The notes under the pieces: generated by a model
Seen by the model: the letters and a program-made list of their open reading frames with translations, nothing else
Told to the model about the DNA's origin: nothing
Databases searched by the model: none
From: Chromera velia
Lineage: Eukaryota; Sar; Chromeraceae
Direction of reading: 5' to 3'
Assembly: GCA_018398765.1 (NCBI GenBank)
Contig: JAHBMJ010005851.1
Location: forward strand, 8,612 to 63,752
DNA: 55,141 bases
In this document: in pieces, positions 33,390 through 45,061 of the stretch
Numbering within the stretch: position 1 is the first letter of the stretch
Layout: the number at the start of each line of letters is the position of its first letter
Made by a program: the position numbers and the translations under genes

Positions 33390-36300
33390 ACTGAACCGCG
33401 TCATACGAACACAAAAATCATGCAGAACAAGAAGGGGCGAGGCAGAGCTTCCGCAGGCAGAAACGTCCGCGTCCGGACTTCCAGACAGAAAGTGAGTGAG
33501 GGAAGGGAAAGGAAAGGAGGGAAGGCGAATAAAAGAATGAACAGCGATCAAATCGCGATCACATCATAGCAATCCTACAAAAGAGGTGTCATGATCTGCA
33601 TTAATCCATTCAGTAGTCGCATCCAACCATCCACTCTCTTCTTTCCTCTAGTCGATGCCTACCGCTTACCTTCCACCTCATGGGAGCGTCCAAAAGCATT
33701 GCGACGTCTTCCCACTCGTCTCCCTCGCCCGTCTCCCAACTGTCCACATTGCTTTCCTGCATGAGTACCCTCTCCCGCTCTCTCTCCTCATCTTCCGGCG
33801 ACTCAAATCCCTCTTGCTCCTTCTCTCCGGACTCATACACATCCTCCATCAACCTTTCTTGGTTGCCCTCAGTGTCGGTTCCGTCTACGCAGGGAGACGG
33901 GAAAGACGTTAATGCAAACTTCTCTAGAACAGACACGCGAGGACTGCGAAGAGCCGAAACGACCAGTCCCGACCGACTAGCGTCTGGAGGGGAGATGATG
34001 GGTTGTTGGTGAGCCGGACGGGTGCTTGAGGGGGCCTCGGCATGTCTTGGCGGAGACTGCTGTGGAGGTTGGGACGGCACTGGAGCCTTCTCCCTGTCAC
34101 CACTCTCCGCTACCGAGGACGTCCGGGGGGATTCGGGCAAGGGGCCCCCTGCGTAGCTTTCCCTCTCTGCTGCCGGGGCCCTTCCGGTCCCCCCTTCTCC
34201 ACTTTCCTCCGGGTTCTCCTGCACTCCTCCCCCCTCCTTGTCTTTCTCTTTCCCTGAGAGGGACACTCGATGGCGGCTGCTCGAACGGGATGCGGAGATA
34301 GAAGACCCGCCCCCTGCTCCTGCGGGTGGAACCTCTAGCGGGCCTCTGGCGTCACCACTCCCCCCCGTTTTCTCTTTCTCCTTCACCCCCCTTTCCCTCT
34401 CTGCCCGTCTGGTGGCCCGAAGTTTGCCCCTCTCCCTCTCCTGTCTCCTCGCAGCACTACGAGAGACGCGCAGCACGTTCGCACCCGTCACGGGTGCCCG
34501 CCCCCCTGCCATTAGACGCTGATGCACGAGCAGCAGTCGAAGCATCAAGCGGATCGACTCCCACTCTCTTGTGGCGTGACAAGCCACCGAGAGCCACAAC
34601 TTCCGCACGGGCCGGGCGGCCTCTGTATTCGGTAGCGTGCGCGCAAAAAGGAGCGCTTTCTCGGCAACGAGAGAAAAGAACGATGCGAGTGTGTCGTCAG
34701 GGATGAGATACTCGAGCGCTACGAGGAGGTGCTCGCATGCACACTCAGCCACTGACAGTTCAGACTCGCTTTCACATTTTTCGAGAACCAGACGAACGAA
34801 TTTGGTTGGGGCCATCTGCCGATCCCGGACCATTTCCCACAGCGCTTCCCATAAAAGGAGCCGGGAGAGAGGAGACGGCACATCTTGCAGTCTGTCTGCA
34901 ACAAACTCGGTTGTCTTTTCGTCCAACAACGTTTTACAGTAACACCAGTCTCCGGCGTTACAGAGAACACCCACAGGAGGGGGGAGACCGACAGCAGCAG
35001 GGACGTATGCAACATCGTCCTGCACGGTCGTCCAGACGCTGTGCGTGACAATGCGCGTGCTGCTGGGGGGTGGTTTCGAGGGATCGGGGTCCTCTGCGGC
35101 GTCGCCAGTAGGAGGGGAATAATTGGGAACTTCATAGAACAAATCCAAACGGATGGCATGGGGGCGTGTGATGGGTGTGCGGGAGGAGAAAGTCTGCACA
35201 ACTTGCATCGAGACAATCACCCTTGCCTCTCTATCCCCACCCGACACAGACCCCTCACTCAATGAAGGAATACCCCCCTTGGCCTCTCTATCTCTCAACC
35301 CACCCCTACTCACATCCCTCTCCCGAGTTCCCAAAAGACCACCCCGTTGCCCTGCAGACCTCTGGAGGTTTCCCATAGAATCTTGCGGAGTTGCCCTCCC
35401 CGACACACTCCCCCCACCCCCCGCCCCCCCACCGCGAAGCGCACCAAGAGAAGACGCAGGCCCACACACCCACCGCACTAGAATCGTGTTCACCCCCGAC
35501 CGACCCAGCCACGTGCGGATCCAATGGCGTCTCATCTGCAGCAGTCGCGCTGCCTGCTCGCCCCACTCGGACCCAGAGGACGAGGAGGCCACCCCTGACA
35601 GCAACAAATGAGGGGGCATCCCTGTCAGCATCCCCCCACCCGCACCACCCGGATCAAGAGATCCATCCACAATATCCCCCCCAAACCCACAAGTGCTCCC
35701 GGCATCATCTGACCCGGTGGCACTCACCCCCATTCCGGAGGAGTCAAAGAGTGCATCGAGCAACGCGGGCAGCCCCGCATTTCTCCATCGATGTCGAGAG
35801 ACAAACTCCTGCAGGCCTCGACGGAAACTCTCTGGTCCCACAAGGCAGCATAACTGCTTCATTATCGAGGCACCCTTCCCTACAAGCAATTGCCAATCGG
35901 GCAAAGGGTCCCCGGTGCTGCTCAGCACAAACGCCAATGGGTGGGTGGTGGGTTTCATATCGAGGGCATACGCGGGGGCTTTGCGCTTTCGGAGGAACTG
36001 CAGCCATACGAGGCAGTCTTCCGACGTCACGCTGACAAGTGACCCTCCGTCTGGCCCGGCCGCCTGCGGCACAGTGAAGGCCGAGCCCCCAAAGTCCAAC
36101 GCGGCGGCACCTGACGCCCCCCTCAGGCCGCCCCCTGTCCCGAGCTGCGGGGGCTGCTCTTGGCCACTGGCCACCACGCCTCCTTCTCTTGCCCCGACTG
36201 TCTCCCCCCCTGCTGCGGCTATGCCGGTCTGCTGCTGGTGCTGCGCGTTCAGCGCGGGGGAAAGGGAGGCGGAGACGGGGGCAAAAGGCAGAGAGGGGGG

Positions 36301-38755
36301 GGCCATGATGGAGCGGATGGCTGCGGAGAGACCCTTGTTGGGTTTGGCCTCGACGAGACGGAGAAACTGCACGCAGGCAGGCAGGCAGGCAGGAAGGAAG
36401 GCAGAAAGAAAGAAAGAAAGAAAAAAAGAAAGAAAGAAAGAAAGAAAAAAAAAAACAGAGGCATTCTCTTGATGTGTTGCAATTTCATGTTTAGCTCTGC
36501 TTCTGTCAAACTGGCTGTGTGGCTCGCCTCGCAACCTTCAACGAATGTTGCAAAGGGGGAAAAAATCAAAGAGAGAAAGAAAATGTCGGGAAGGAAGCCA
36601 ACGAGCATCAGTGGACAGAGAACGAAATGAACACTTCCACTTAAGAAGAAATTGGTGGAGAGGAAAACGCGCAAAGCGGAGCACGAGGGCGCAGGCAGGG
36701 AAGAACAGTGAGAAAAGAAGAGGACAAGCAAAGAGGGAAAGAAAGGAAAGAAAATATGGAACTCAAAGATCTACGCCACCAACTAACTGGAGGAGGCCGC
36801 AGCCCACAAAAGCACAGCCCGATGAAAAAAACACATGTGCACATTTCAACGTACCGCAGGATCGCTCAGCGTGAGAGCCGACAGCAGCGTGGCCAGTGCC
36901 TCGGACACCCACTGCTCGCTCCACCATGCCCCCAAAGAACACGCCACCCCGATCCACATGCGCGAACACGCCTGACAAAGGCTCTCTGCAGCCTCCAACG
37001 TGGCCAGTCTGGGGTCCCGCACGGACGGCAGGACCTCCCCCGAGTCCCCCCCCGCCGGCAACAGGATGCACTCTGGAAGCACAATCGTCCCAGCAGTAGC
37101 AACACCTCTTCGGGTCCCGTGGGTATCGGGAACTAGGACAACGTCTAGTTTCGGGAACGGGAAAGGGGAGCAGAAGTACTCCTCGTAGTAAAATACTAGT
37201 GCAGCCATGAGATCAAAAACGAAGTCGTACTGGAGTTTTCTGATCAAGGGGAGTCGGCAATACAAACCCAAAGACAGGCCGGAGGAAGCGGTCTCGGATA
37301 CCTTCGCAAAAGTACCCACGGCCAGTTGGACCGTTTGCGCACACAGCGATGGAGTTTTCTTGAACTCCCATAACTTCACTGAAGCGTGGGGGGCTCTTTC
37401 TATGAGATCTTTGGGAAATAAGGGCGATACGCCCCCTCCCCTCTCACCCCTCCGTTCGTCGTTCTCTGCTAACCAACGCTGTTGGCCTGCTGTTGCCTCC
37501 CCAATGAGCCTGTCCCTCTCCCCCGCCATATCTGCAACCACCCTCTGTACAGGCGAACTTGCAACAACCACAGCGGCTGCAGGGGCCAAGACGGAGATCC
37601 TCCACTTCCCCCTGATGTCCGGTTGGTCGAAACAGGGGAACACCCGGTGGGCCTCAAAGTCGGCCAGGTTACTCCACATGAATTCCTCCTTCTCTGCCTC
37701 CACGTACTGCTGATGCAACCCGATACCGGTGCGGTCGTAGTCACACGTGTAGGAGATAAAAATCTGGTTATGGTGCTTTAACAAATCTCCCGTGACTTCC
37801 AACCGATGACGGGACCAGAGGGCCCGGCCAGACACAAAGGGCCGAAACCCCTCCGGGATGGGACGGCCGTCCGACCCGATGAACGTGCCGTTAATCCGCA
37901 ACACCGAGATGTTTGCTCCTGAGAAATCAATAAAGATGCCCTGTTCTGGGTACCTGTGTCTAAATTTGATCGTCATCTCACCCTGATACAGCCCCCCCGG
38001 GCGAATCCACAGCAGAACCTCATACTCCACGTGGGACACCACACGGGCACGGGCCTCTGCCTCTTTCTGGTGCAAGACGTCTGGGTCACCCACCTGAAAG
38101 ACAGAAAACACAGACAGAAATAATAGTGACATCAAAATTCTGTTCTCTACTTTCTCAGATGGAGGGAGGCACGCTCGTTCATGCATCTCTTTTTCTTCTC
38201 CTCCTTCTAAACATGGACGGCCAACCTCATGCATGCGGGAGGAACATCTAGACGCACCGGCATAGCAGCAATTCACCGACAAGTGCCCAGCCAGCCGTCC
38301 AATCGTCCAATCAATGAGTCAATCCCTCCCAGGCTACTTAATTCTCCCAGCAGCTGAGCTGACTTACTTACCTCTGTATCGACCCTCTCTTGACGAAAGC
38401 GACGAGGATCGGAGGACCCCGAGAGGAGAGAGAACAAAGAGCTCAGCGTCTTCCCTGTGAACCAGACGGAAGCCCCGACTGCATGCACAAGGAGATCAAT
38501 ACATGCATACATACATACATACATGTATACATAGATGTGGGGTTGCGTCTCTGTCTCTCAAAGAAGAAGAACGTATTCATAGACAGCGAACGACTGTATT
38601 ATTTCGCAATCCGAATTCCAACTTCACACGGAAGAAGGGAGCCCTCGAATACAAGGAACGATTGGAGAGGGAGAAAGAGCAAGGAAGGGAGGAAGGAGGG
38701 AAGCTATACTCACCAGCACCCGCAAGGAGCAGACCATGGTAAGGAGAGGCGCTGC
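30907..38755 (-). CDS. M1 aminopeptidase-like protein lacking the catalytic residues (pseudo-peptidase), about 1.6 kilo-residues
   Basis: Minus-strand exons: 38755-38714 (5' edge tentative), 38478-38372, 38093-36855, 36366-33670, 33307-33188, 32895-32578, 32212-32168, 31969-31856, a tentative 14-nt exon 31799-31786, 31454-31388, 31135-31088, 30960-30907 (TGA). The layout follows actinobacterial-type PepN: EAEARARVVSHVEYEV, FPCFDQPDIRGKWRISV, LVGKGASIMKQL, WLGRSGVNTI, LLWEALWEMVRD, then ERAP1-C-like helices. The catalytic centre is gone: the HExxH position reads QACSR (36974-36960), GAMEN reads GVATA (37106-37092), and the tyrosine before xKGAS is Val (35883-35881). Only the outer Glu (VSEALAT) remains. 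Long Ser/Arg/Glu-rich insertions lie near 34.0-34.5 and 32.6-32.9 kb. A hydrophobic N-terminal stretch (GLLLAGAVGASVWF) suggests targeting or membrane anchoring. The first exon is not identified. A non-enzymatic role is inferred. Confidence 0.87.
31640..31742 (-). repeat. (CA)n/(CACTCA)n microsatellite in an M1-like intron
   Basis: Pure CA repeats alternate with CACTCA repeats. On the sense (minus) strand these are TG-rich. Similar AC tracts sit just upstream, in the sense direction, of the exons that begin at 31135, 32212 and 33307. Confidence 0.9.
36384..36453 (-). repeat. (GCAG)n(AAAG)n tract next to an M1-like exon
   Basis: GCAG-type then GAAA-type repeats lie directly upstream (sense direction) of the exon beginning at 36366 and serve as its pyrimidine tract (CTTT/CTGC on the sense strand). 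Confidence 0.85.
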
Positions 38756-39959
38756 CTGCAGGACAAAACGGGGCAGTCGACAACATTTTTTCAATACTTT
38801 TGACTGAATGTCGTGAGAGCGGCTTGCACGAATCAGCAGAAGAGGAGCCGAGCATGGGCTGTCAGGAAGAGAAGGCATTCCCCCTTTTCCTTCATGCAGA
38901 CAGTTAAGCGGACTTCCAGGTCCCACTTTGGTGGGGGGTGCTTGTGGGAAGCACTGCCGCATTCGAGGAGTCGAGGGGGGGAGGATCTAGAAGATCGAAG
39001 GGAGAAGATGGTGGCACGACGGAGAGAACTTGAGAATGGCATTAGAGAGAAAAGAGGCGCATAGAAGGTCGGTAGGAACACGATTAAGGGAGATTGGCAA
39101 TTAAGCAGGCAGGAAAGCATCTCAGTCTACTCAAAAGCAAGTTGCCGTGGAAGACATGGACGAAAGGAAACGGGGAAAGAGGCCAGACAGAGCAGACACT
39201 TGAGCCCCTGTCCAATTTTGTCCGACCCACCTCCAGACTGCCACGGCTTCGGCATTCTCTTCTCAAAACAGAACACACACACAGTGATTGTCTAAGGAAG
39301 CCTTCAAGGAAGACACCTGGTCAACAACACTCCCGCATCATGCAGTCACTTCGTTCAGTCTGCCTGAAGGGCAAAGCTCTCGAACAAGAAGCGAGACAGA
39401 CTTCGTGACATTCACCCCGATTCTCACACATGCTGATACAGAGAGTATGATGCAGACCCATATGTGTGATAGCATGGCAAGGCGTCTGGTCTTGACACCT
39501 CAGTGTATATGTCTTCGTTCTAGGTCAAAGAGTCTGACCGTCTCCTTGAAGGACAAGGGATGTCATGCAGACGCGAGGAATGACGATTTGGGCTCATTCG
39601 CGATGATCACGCGAGGATGACGTCGCGCGTGCGCGCTGTTCGCGGCCGCCGCGCCGCGGGGCGCGCCCCCGCGGCCGGGCCGTCAAGGATCCGTCAGATA
39701 GAGCTTTTCAGCTAGGGAGTCAACTGAATGACAATTATTAATAATGACACAAGAGAGGCCCAAGGAGGACTTCTGCTGATAGTGTTCCACTGCAGCTTCT
39801 GAAAACTGTCGCCCTTGGATGCGGACGGTTGCATCATTTTTTTGGCAGACGTGGAGACACTGCGGTGCACCGAGAACATCCGGCATTGGCGTATGCATGC
39901 TCGATCGTGACAGAAGAAGATCTCTCTTCGCTTCCAAATGCTTTTGAGCCGTGCAGAAA
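38756..39959. other. intergenic region between divergent genes
   Basis: Separates the minus-strand M1-like gene from the plus-strand CCCH-ACT gene, so it should contain both promoters and the missing first exon(s) of the M1-like gene. No TATA-like element is convincing. See the GC-only block at 39625-39685. Confidence 0.5.
39625..39685. other. extreme GC-rich, CpG-dense block
   Basis: Over about 60 bp (CGCGCGTGCGCGCTG through CGGCCGGGCCGTC) almost every base is G or C and CpG is very dense, including GCGGCCGC. The flanks are of ordinary composition. It lies about 270 bp upstream of the CCCH-ACT start codon. It could be a promoter element, a decayed repeat or an assembly artefact. Confidence 0.6.
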
Positions 39960-40379
39960 ATGGTGAAGCGCTACGAGGTAGGCATGCGCTGAGGACAACC
40001 TTTGTTTTCAGATTTGACTCTTTGGTTTTTCCCTTTGGGCATTTTCCCGTCTCCGTCTCTCCGTCTCCTCCCTGTCTCCATCCCACTCCCCCCTTCCTTT
40101 CTGCTGTCTGTGATCGCAGAAGACCCAGATGTGCCCGTGGCTGGCAAAGGGGTTCTGCAAGAGGGGCGAAAAGTGCGACTTTGCCCATTCGGAAGATGTC
40201 AGTGTCTGTTCGCGCATTTATTGAGAGTTGCAGTTGCATGCGCCGGAGAGATCATATTCTGTGTACTGCAGGGAAGCCGTAAGGCAAGAGAGAATCGTCA
40301 TTTCGTTGCGCACTGCCTTTCACACGGCCCTGAAAGAAATGTCCACCCCCCGCCTCCCTCCCTGTCCCTCTCCCTCTCC

Positions 40380-40416
<37 letters not shown>

Positions 40417-41382
40417 TCTCCAGCTATTACTGTGTGCTTCAGGCAAAAGGAGCATGAACAGAAGGAGACATCCCTTGGGCATATTTCCCTTGAATCCATT
40501 TTTCAACTGCCTTTCTGTTGTCACAGACTGCTTGTTTGAAAACTGTCAGGTGCTTCTACGAAGCTTCTGTCTCCACACAATCGGCTTGAGCCCTTCAGCT
40601 CAAAAGAATTCTCTGTAGCCAACAACAGAGAAGTCGTCCTGTGCATATTTGAATGCAATATTTTTCGCGGCACTTGATTTGCAGGAGCTGAGAAGTCGCC
40701 CAGACCTGAAAAAGACCAGGCTGTCAGTTTGGTCCTTTGAGCGTCAAGTCTGGTTCTCTGTGTTTCCACCTGTCCCTTCAACTTTCTGCAGCGTCCGTCT
40801 GACCATCACCCTGCCCACTCGGTCGTACAGCGTGCGGGTTTTTCGCCATTCGTTTTCGATCCTGTCGGCCTCTTTTTGCATTCATGACCGCTTTTGTAAC
40901 TTCGTGGCAAGGATCACTGATTTCTGGCTCCGGCAATTATCAGCATTGCGTCGTCTCTCCGAATGTTCGAATGGTTTTTTTTGTCTTCCCCCTGTATGTG
41001 TCTTCATCTTTGAGTGTTGTTTTGTGCAGGTGTGTCGCATTCATGAAGGGTGAATGCCTCTTGCAAAGCGATCAATGCGAGTCAGTCAGTTGTTTCATTT
41101 CTTTCTCCATTTCTTGATTCTTTCTCCCCCCCCCCTTTTTCTGGCACTCTTTTTTTCTTGAGAAGAACGAAACACGTACTGTGAACCCACCTAGTGGTTC
41201 CCTGCGTGCGTCAATGCTTGGTTCTCGACCGCCCACGCGTACACACCCACGATGCTTGTTTTCTCTTCCTTCTAAGTGAATCCGTAACGGTGAGAGTCTC
41301 GTTTTGATTGCCCTCCTTGATTTCAACAGCTTTTCTTTCTTTCGTTTTTTCTTTCTTTCTTTCTTTCTTTCTTTTCTTTCTT

Positions 41383-41451
<69 letters not shown>

Positions 41452-43172
41452 ATGTGTGTGTAGATTTGCCCACGGAGAGGAGGAACGGAGGTTCACCGAC
41501 GACTGTTGGAAGACTCAAATCTGCAAAAAGTGGCTGAAGGGAGAGTGCACAAAGAGAAACCCTCAGGAGTGCAGCTGGGCTCACGGACACGATGAGTGAG
41601 TGAGTGAGTGAGTGAGTGAGTGAGTGAGTGACTGACTGACTGACTGACTGACTGAGTTGGCGGGGTGAGTGGGTGGGTGGGTGGGCGAGTGCACGAGTAA
41701 AAGGTGTAAAGAGGGGCGATGGAAAAAGTCACTGCGAGCTTCTGCAAGTCTGCCTTCGTGCTTTCACCATTTCGGAAACCCGCAATTGTGCCGAACGGGA
41801 TTGTTCGAGATTCGAACGATGGTAGTTGGGAGCACCCTGGCACTAGCTTCATATGCTGTTCCTTCCGTGTTCATGTATGCCTTAGCAGGACGTCTGACTG
41901 TCAGACCAAGCCCGAGCGAGCGTCGAGGAAAAACGAAAGAAGGGGAGTTCATGTGAGAGGACAGGGAAGGAGCAGCCATGCGAAGGGGCACCATGCTGCT
42001 TTTGCCGGTCTTCATATTCATCTCCCTTCCTCCCTTTCCCCTTTTTGCATGCAGGTTGAGGGTGCCTTCCACAAGCAGTCTGCCCTCCTCTTCTTCCTCT
42101 TCCCCCCCCTCCAGCTCGTCGAGGCCCCCTCCCAATCCCGACTCCTCAACCCCCTGTGCGGCCTTGTCGACTTCCCCTTCTCCTTCCTCACCCACTTCCC
42201 CGAAACTTCCAAATGCGTCAGCCGGAGGAGAGACTGACCTAAAGACGCTACTGCGCACAATGGCTCCCATACTAGATCCTAAAAGGTAAGGATGTGCGCG
42301 GGAAAATCGCATCGACACAACCGCATGTGGTGCTCTTGCTCACGCGAGAGCTCTGTCTTCATGAAACTTCAAGTAAAGAAAAAACAAAGAGCACCTATTC
42401 GAGAATTTGATTCCTTTCTGAACCTGCTGGCGGTTACGAAAGATCGATTTTCCGGCTGAAGTGGAATATGATTGATTCTGTAGATTTCTTGATGGTTCTC
42501 TGCGATTGAGCATGACAGGAACAAAACAAAGTGTTTGATTTTATGCAAATAACCCAGCATCATTTAGACGTACCGGTCGTTCTCATGTGTTTTGCGCCCA
42601 CAAGGCACGAATCGGCAGCGAGAAAATCAACTACACAATATGTACTGCTTTCGTTTATTCTTGACACGCATTTGCTCTCTCTCGCTGTTCTGATGGAAGC
42701 TGCAGCAACGAAGGGTATCTCTCGATCAATCTCCTGTGAATTGATTTCATGTATGCATGCATCTGATCTAACGGCCCCTGCCTGCAGGTACGTCTACGTC
42801 GCGTTGAAGAATCCCAGTTGCCTGCCGTTCCTGAAGCCCCGCATGGTTTTCTGGGAAGAAGAGGGGCTCTGTGCGATTGTGTGCGCACAGGAGGCGAGGG
42901 AGTCCGGTCTGATGGGGGACGCCTCCTTCCCCTGTCGGAGGATCACGCTCTCTGTGCACTCTGCGTTGGATGCCGTGGGCTTCCTGGCAGCAGTCACCAC
43001 CGCACTTGCACAGAAGGGCATAAGCACGAACGCCGTGGCGGCGCTGTGCCACGATCACCTCTTTGTGCCTGAAGAGGATGCCGAGAAGGCGGTGGAAGTC
43101 CTGCTGAACATTTCGGGCCCGGAAGGTAAAAGTGGGAGTGGACTGCATGAGCAAGAGGGAGTAGAGCGGTAG
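39960..43172 (+). CDS. three-CCCH zinc-finger protein fused in phase to a COG3602/DUF2241 ACT-like domain, 310 aa
   Basis: Exons 39960-39977, 40120-40197, 40685-40722, 41030-41080, 41464-41595, 42055-42285 and 42788-43172 total 933 nt in phase. The start ATG has an in-frame TGA upstream (39945-39947). Fingers: C11-x7-C19-x5-C25-x3-H29, C46-x7-C54-x6-C61-x3-H65 and C82-x7-C90-x7-C98-x3-H102, each ending like FAH or WAH. This type usually binds single-stranded RNA. A Ser/Pro-rich linker (about 107-160) leads to GGETDLKTLLRTMAPIL, RYVYVAL, ITLSVHSALDAVGFLAAV and CHDHLFVP, the signature blocks of the bacterial ACT-like COG3602 family (small-ligand binding, function poorly known). The fusion rests on the GTGAGT donor at 41596; if unused, a TGA at 41597-41599 ends the finger protein and the ACT part is a separate gene, possibly starting at ATG 41978 with a signal-like N-terminus. 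Confidence 0.8.
40384..40413 (+). repeat. (GT)n tract in intron 2 of the CCCH-ACT gene
   Basis: Uninterrupted GT repeats after a CCCTCT-rich run. It does not lead directly to an exon in the model, so an unrecognised exon after 40423 (GTCTCTCCAG) is possible. Confidence 0.85.
41340..41460 (+). repeat. (CTTT)n(CT)n(GT)n tract before the third-finger exon
   Basis: CTTT, then CT, then GT repeats end in GTGTGTAG at 41463, directly before the exon that starts ATTTGCCCACGG. Confidence 0.9.
41593..41658 (+). repeat. (GAGT)n/(GACT)n tandem repeat at the end of the finger exon
   Basis: GAGT units pass into GACT units. The first unit supplies either the GTGAGT donor or the GAG TGA stop that decides between the fusion and two-gene models. 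Confidence 0.9.
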
Positions 43173-45061
43173 CAGGATGGGGCAGTGGATCTTATGAGCA
43201 ACTTTCATGGGCGACTCTGAAAAGAATGATTTAGTGGCTACCCTATCGCATTCTTAATCGCATTTGGGAGTGATTGGGAGAATTGGAATATCTAATGAAG
43301 AATGTGGACTCCTATTTTCCCATTTTAAAACAATTTAAAAATATTTTTTTCTATATCAAAAACTTAAAGTTGATAAAAACTTAGTGTATCAAGCTCTTTA
43401 AGCCTGTTTTTTTTTGCATAAAGATTCTAAACCTCAAATATTTTATATCGATCTAAATAGTATCAATTATAGGTTTACATAAACATGTAGTCCAAATTAA
43501 TAATTATAATTTTAGATTTCTAATTTGAACTCAAATTTACTTTTCTACTTGAAAATCAAGAACGTTTTCAATCAGAAATTTTTTACTAGTAATGATTGAC
43601 AGTAGACATACCTAGATACACTACCCATGCCTAGTAGACCCATGCAGGCTCTGACCAACCATACAATTTATCAGAGAATTAAGGCATGACAAGCAAATTC
43701 TGTTTGCATCCATTTACCTTAATTGAATTATTAAAGATAGTACTTGAAGGTGATAGTGAAGATGCAAATGTCATGGTTGCTATTGCATTACTAGTTCTAG
43801 CTATTATCATGATTAATCTAGACTAATTATACCAATTAAATTTGTTTTATTTATTAATTTTGTTGCTGAAAGTATGTATAGCTTAACGGCTTTAACTGTC
43901 TATAATCATATTAATCTAATTAATGATTTTATTATTAAATTAATTGATGATTGTATGAGGGTTTTGTTATGTATGTCGCATTTTTTTTTTTCTAATTAAT
44001 GTCTAAGCTATACTAAGCTAGTCTAAGCTGAATCTAACTGCTTACCTTTTGGCCAATACGCCATTCAATACAGACACAATCGGCTACAGTTCTATCGGTT
44101 GATTACAGAAGTGTTACAGCATGTTACAGCTTGCCGTACACATACATTCGGGGCCAACATCATCATTGCATTCGTAGCTAAAAGATGCTAAAAGATGGCC
44201 AATTAAAAGGTAACGCAGCGCGTTACTTTAATTTTGCGGTGAAAAGTAAATCTCAGGTCGCGTGTACCATCGCGCGCAATATTTTTTGGGGGGGGGGGAA
44301 AGCATTTTCAATGAATGATCGCGCGCAACATCGCGCATCATCGCGCAACATCATATCAATATACGTACACTTTCGATCAAGATCTTCATTTCATGCAACG
44401 AAGATGCCTCCAACATCCTTCAACCTCATAGCATGCAAGAAAAAAACAAAAGCAGCCTCTTTCCACTCAAATACAATCTGAAAACTAAGAAGAACCTTTG
44501 CCAAACCTCTCGTATTGGAAGAGCAGAAGAGCTACGACCAGCTTTGCAAATGCTTCCCTTCCAAACAACATTGAGTGACTCTCTTCTTCTTCTTTCCATC
44601 CTTCCTTCCTTCCTTTGATTTTCTTCCAACGAAGGAAGTTTCATGGGAAGCGTAGGCCTACCACAGAAGCCAACACAGCCTGTTGTTGCCTTTCGACCGC
44701 ATACCATCCATCGGGCAATTCAGGATCACAAAGCGCAGATTATCGGACCCGTTTGTCTCCTCACTCCTTCGGAGACAGAGGAGAGGATGCACGAACAAAT
44801 AATATCGATACATCGGTAACGATCGGTAATCGCGCTCACCTTTTCCAAGCATTCCAGCAGAGCGCTCTGCAGCCATGCAGAGGAGGGGCTACTACGGCAA
44901 CTCTCTGGTAGCTGGAGGTGCACGACCCAAGTTTCCAAACCATGCACCGAGACCATGCACACGTGGATCTTCCCAGCACTGAGACAAGGAGGACAACAGC
45001 AGCAGCAACAATAGAAGATCTCTCAGTCTGCACTGCAAGTGCAAAGACCATATCTTTTTAG
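43173..45061. other. AT-rich spacer, no supported gene
   Basis: 43200-44160 is strongly AT-rich with many ATTAAT and TTAATTGA strings. 44270-44350 repeats the word ATCGCGCGCAACATCGCGCA in fragments. No exon chain was found, although the CCCH gene that follows should have its start somewhere in 44400-45060. Confidence 0.5.

Noticed and set aside
30907-38755. Assignment as TAF2
   Set aside because: TAF2 is also an M1-like pseudo-enzyme, but this protein retains actinobacterial PepN-type C-terminal blocks (LLWEALWEMVRD, SGVNTI) absent from TAF2.
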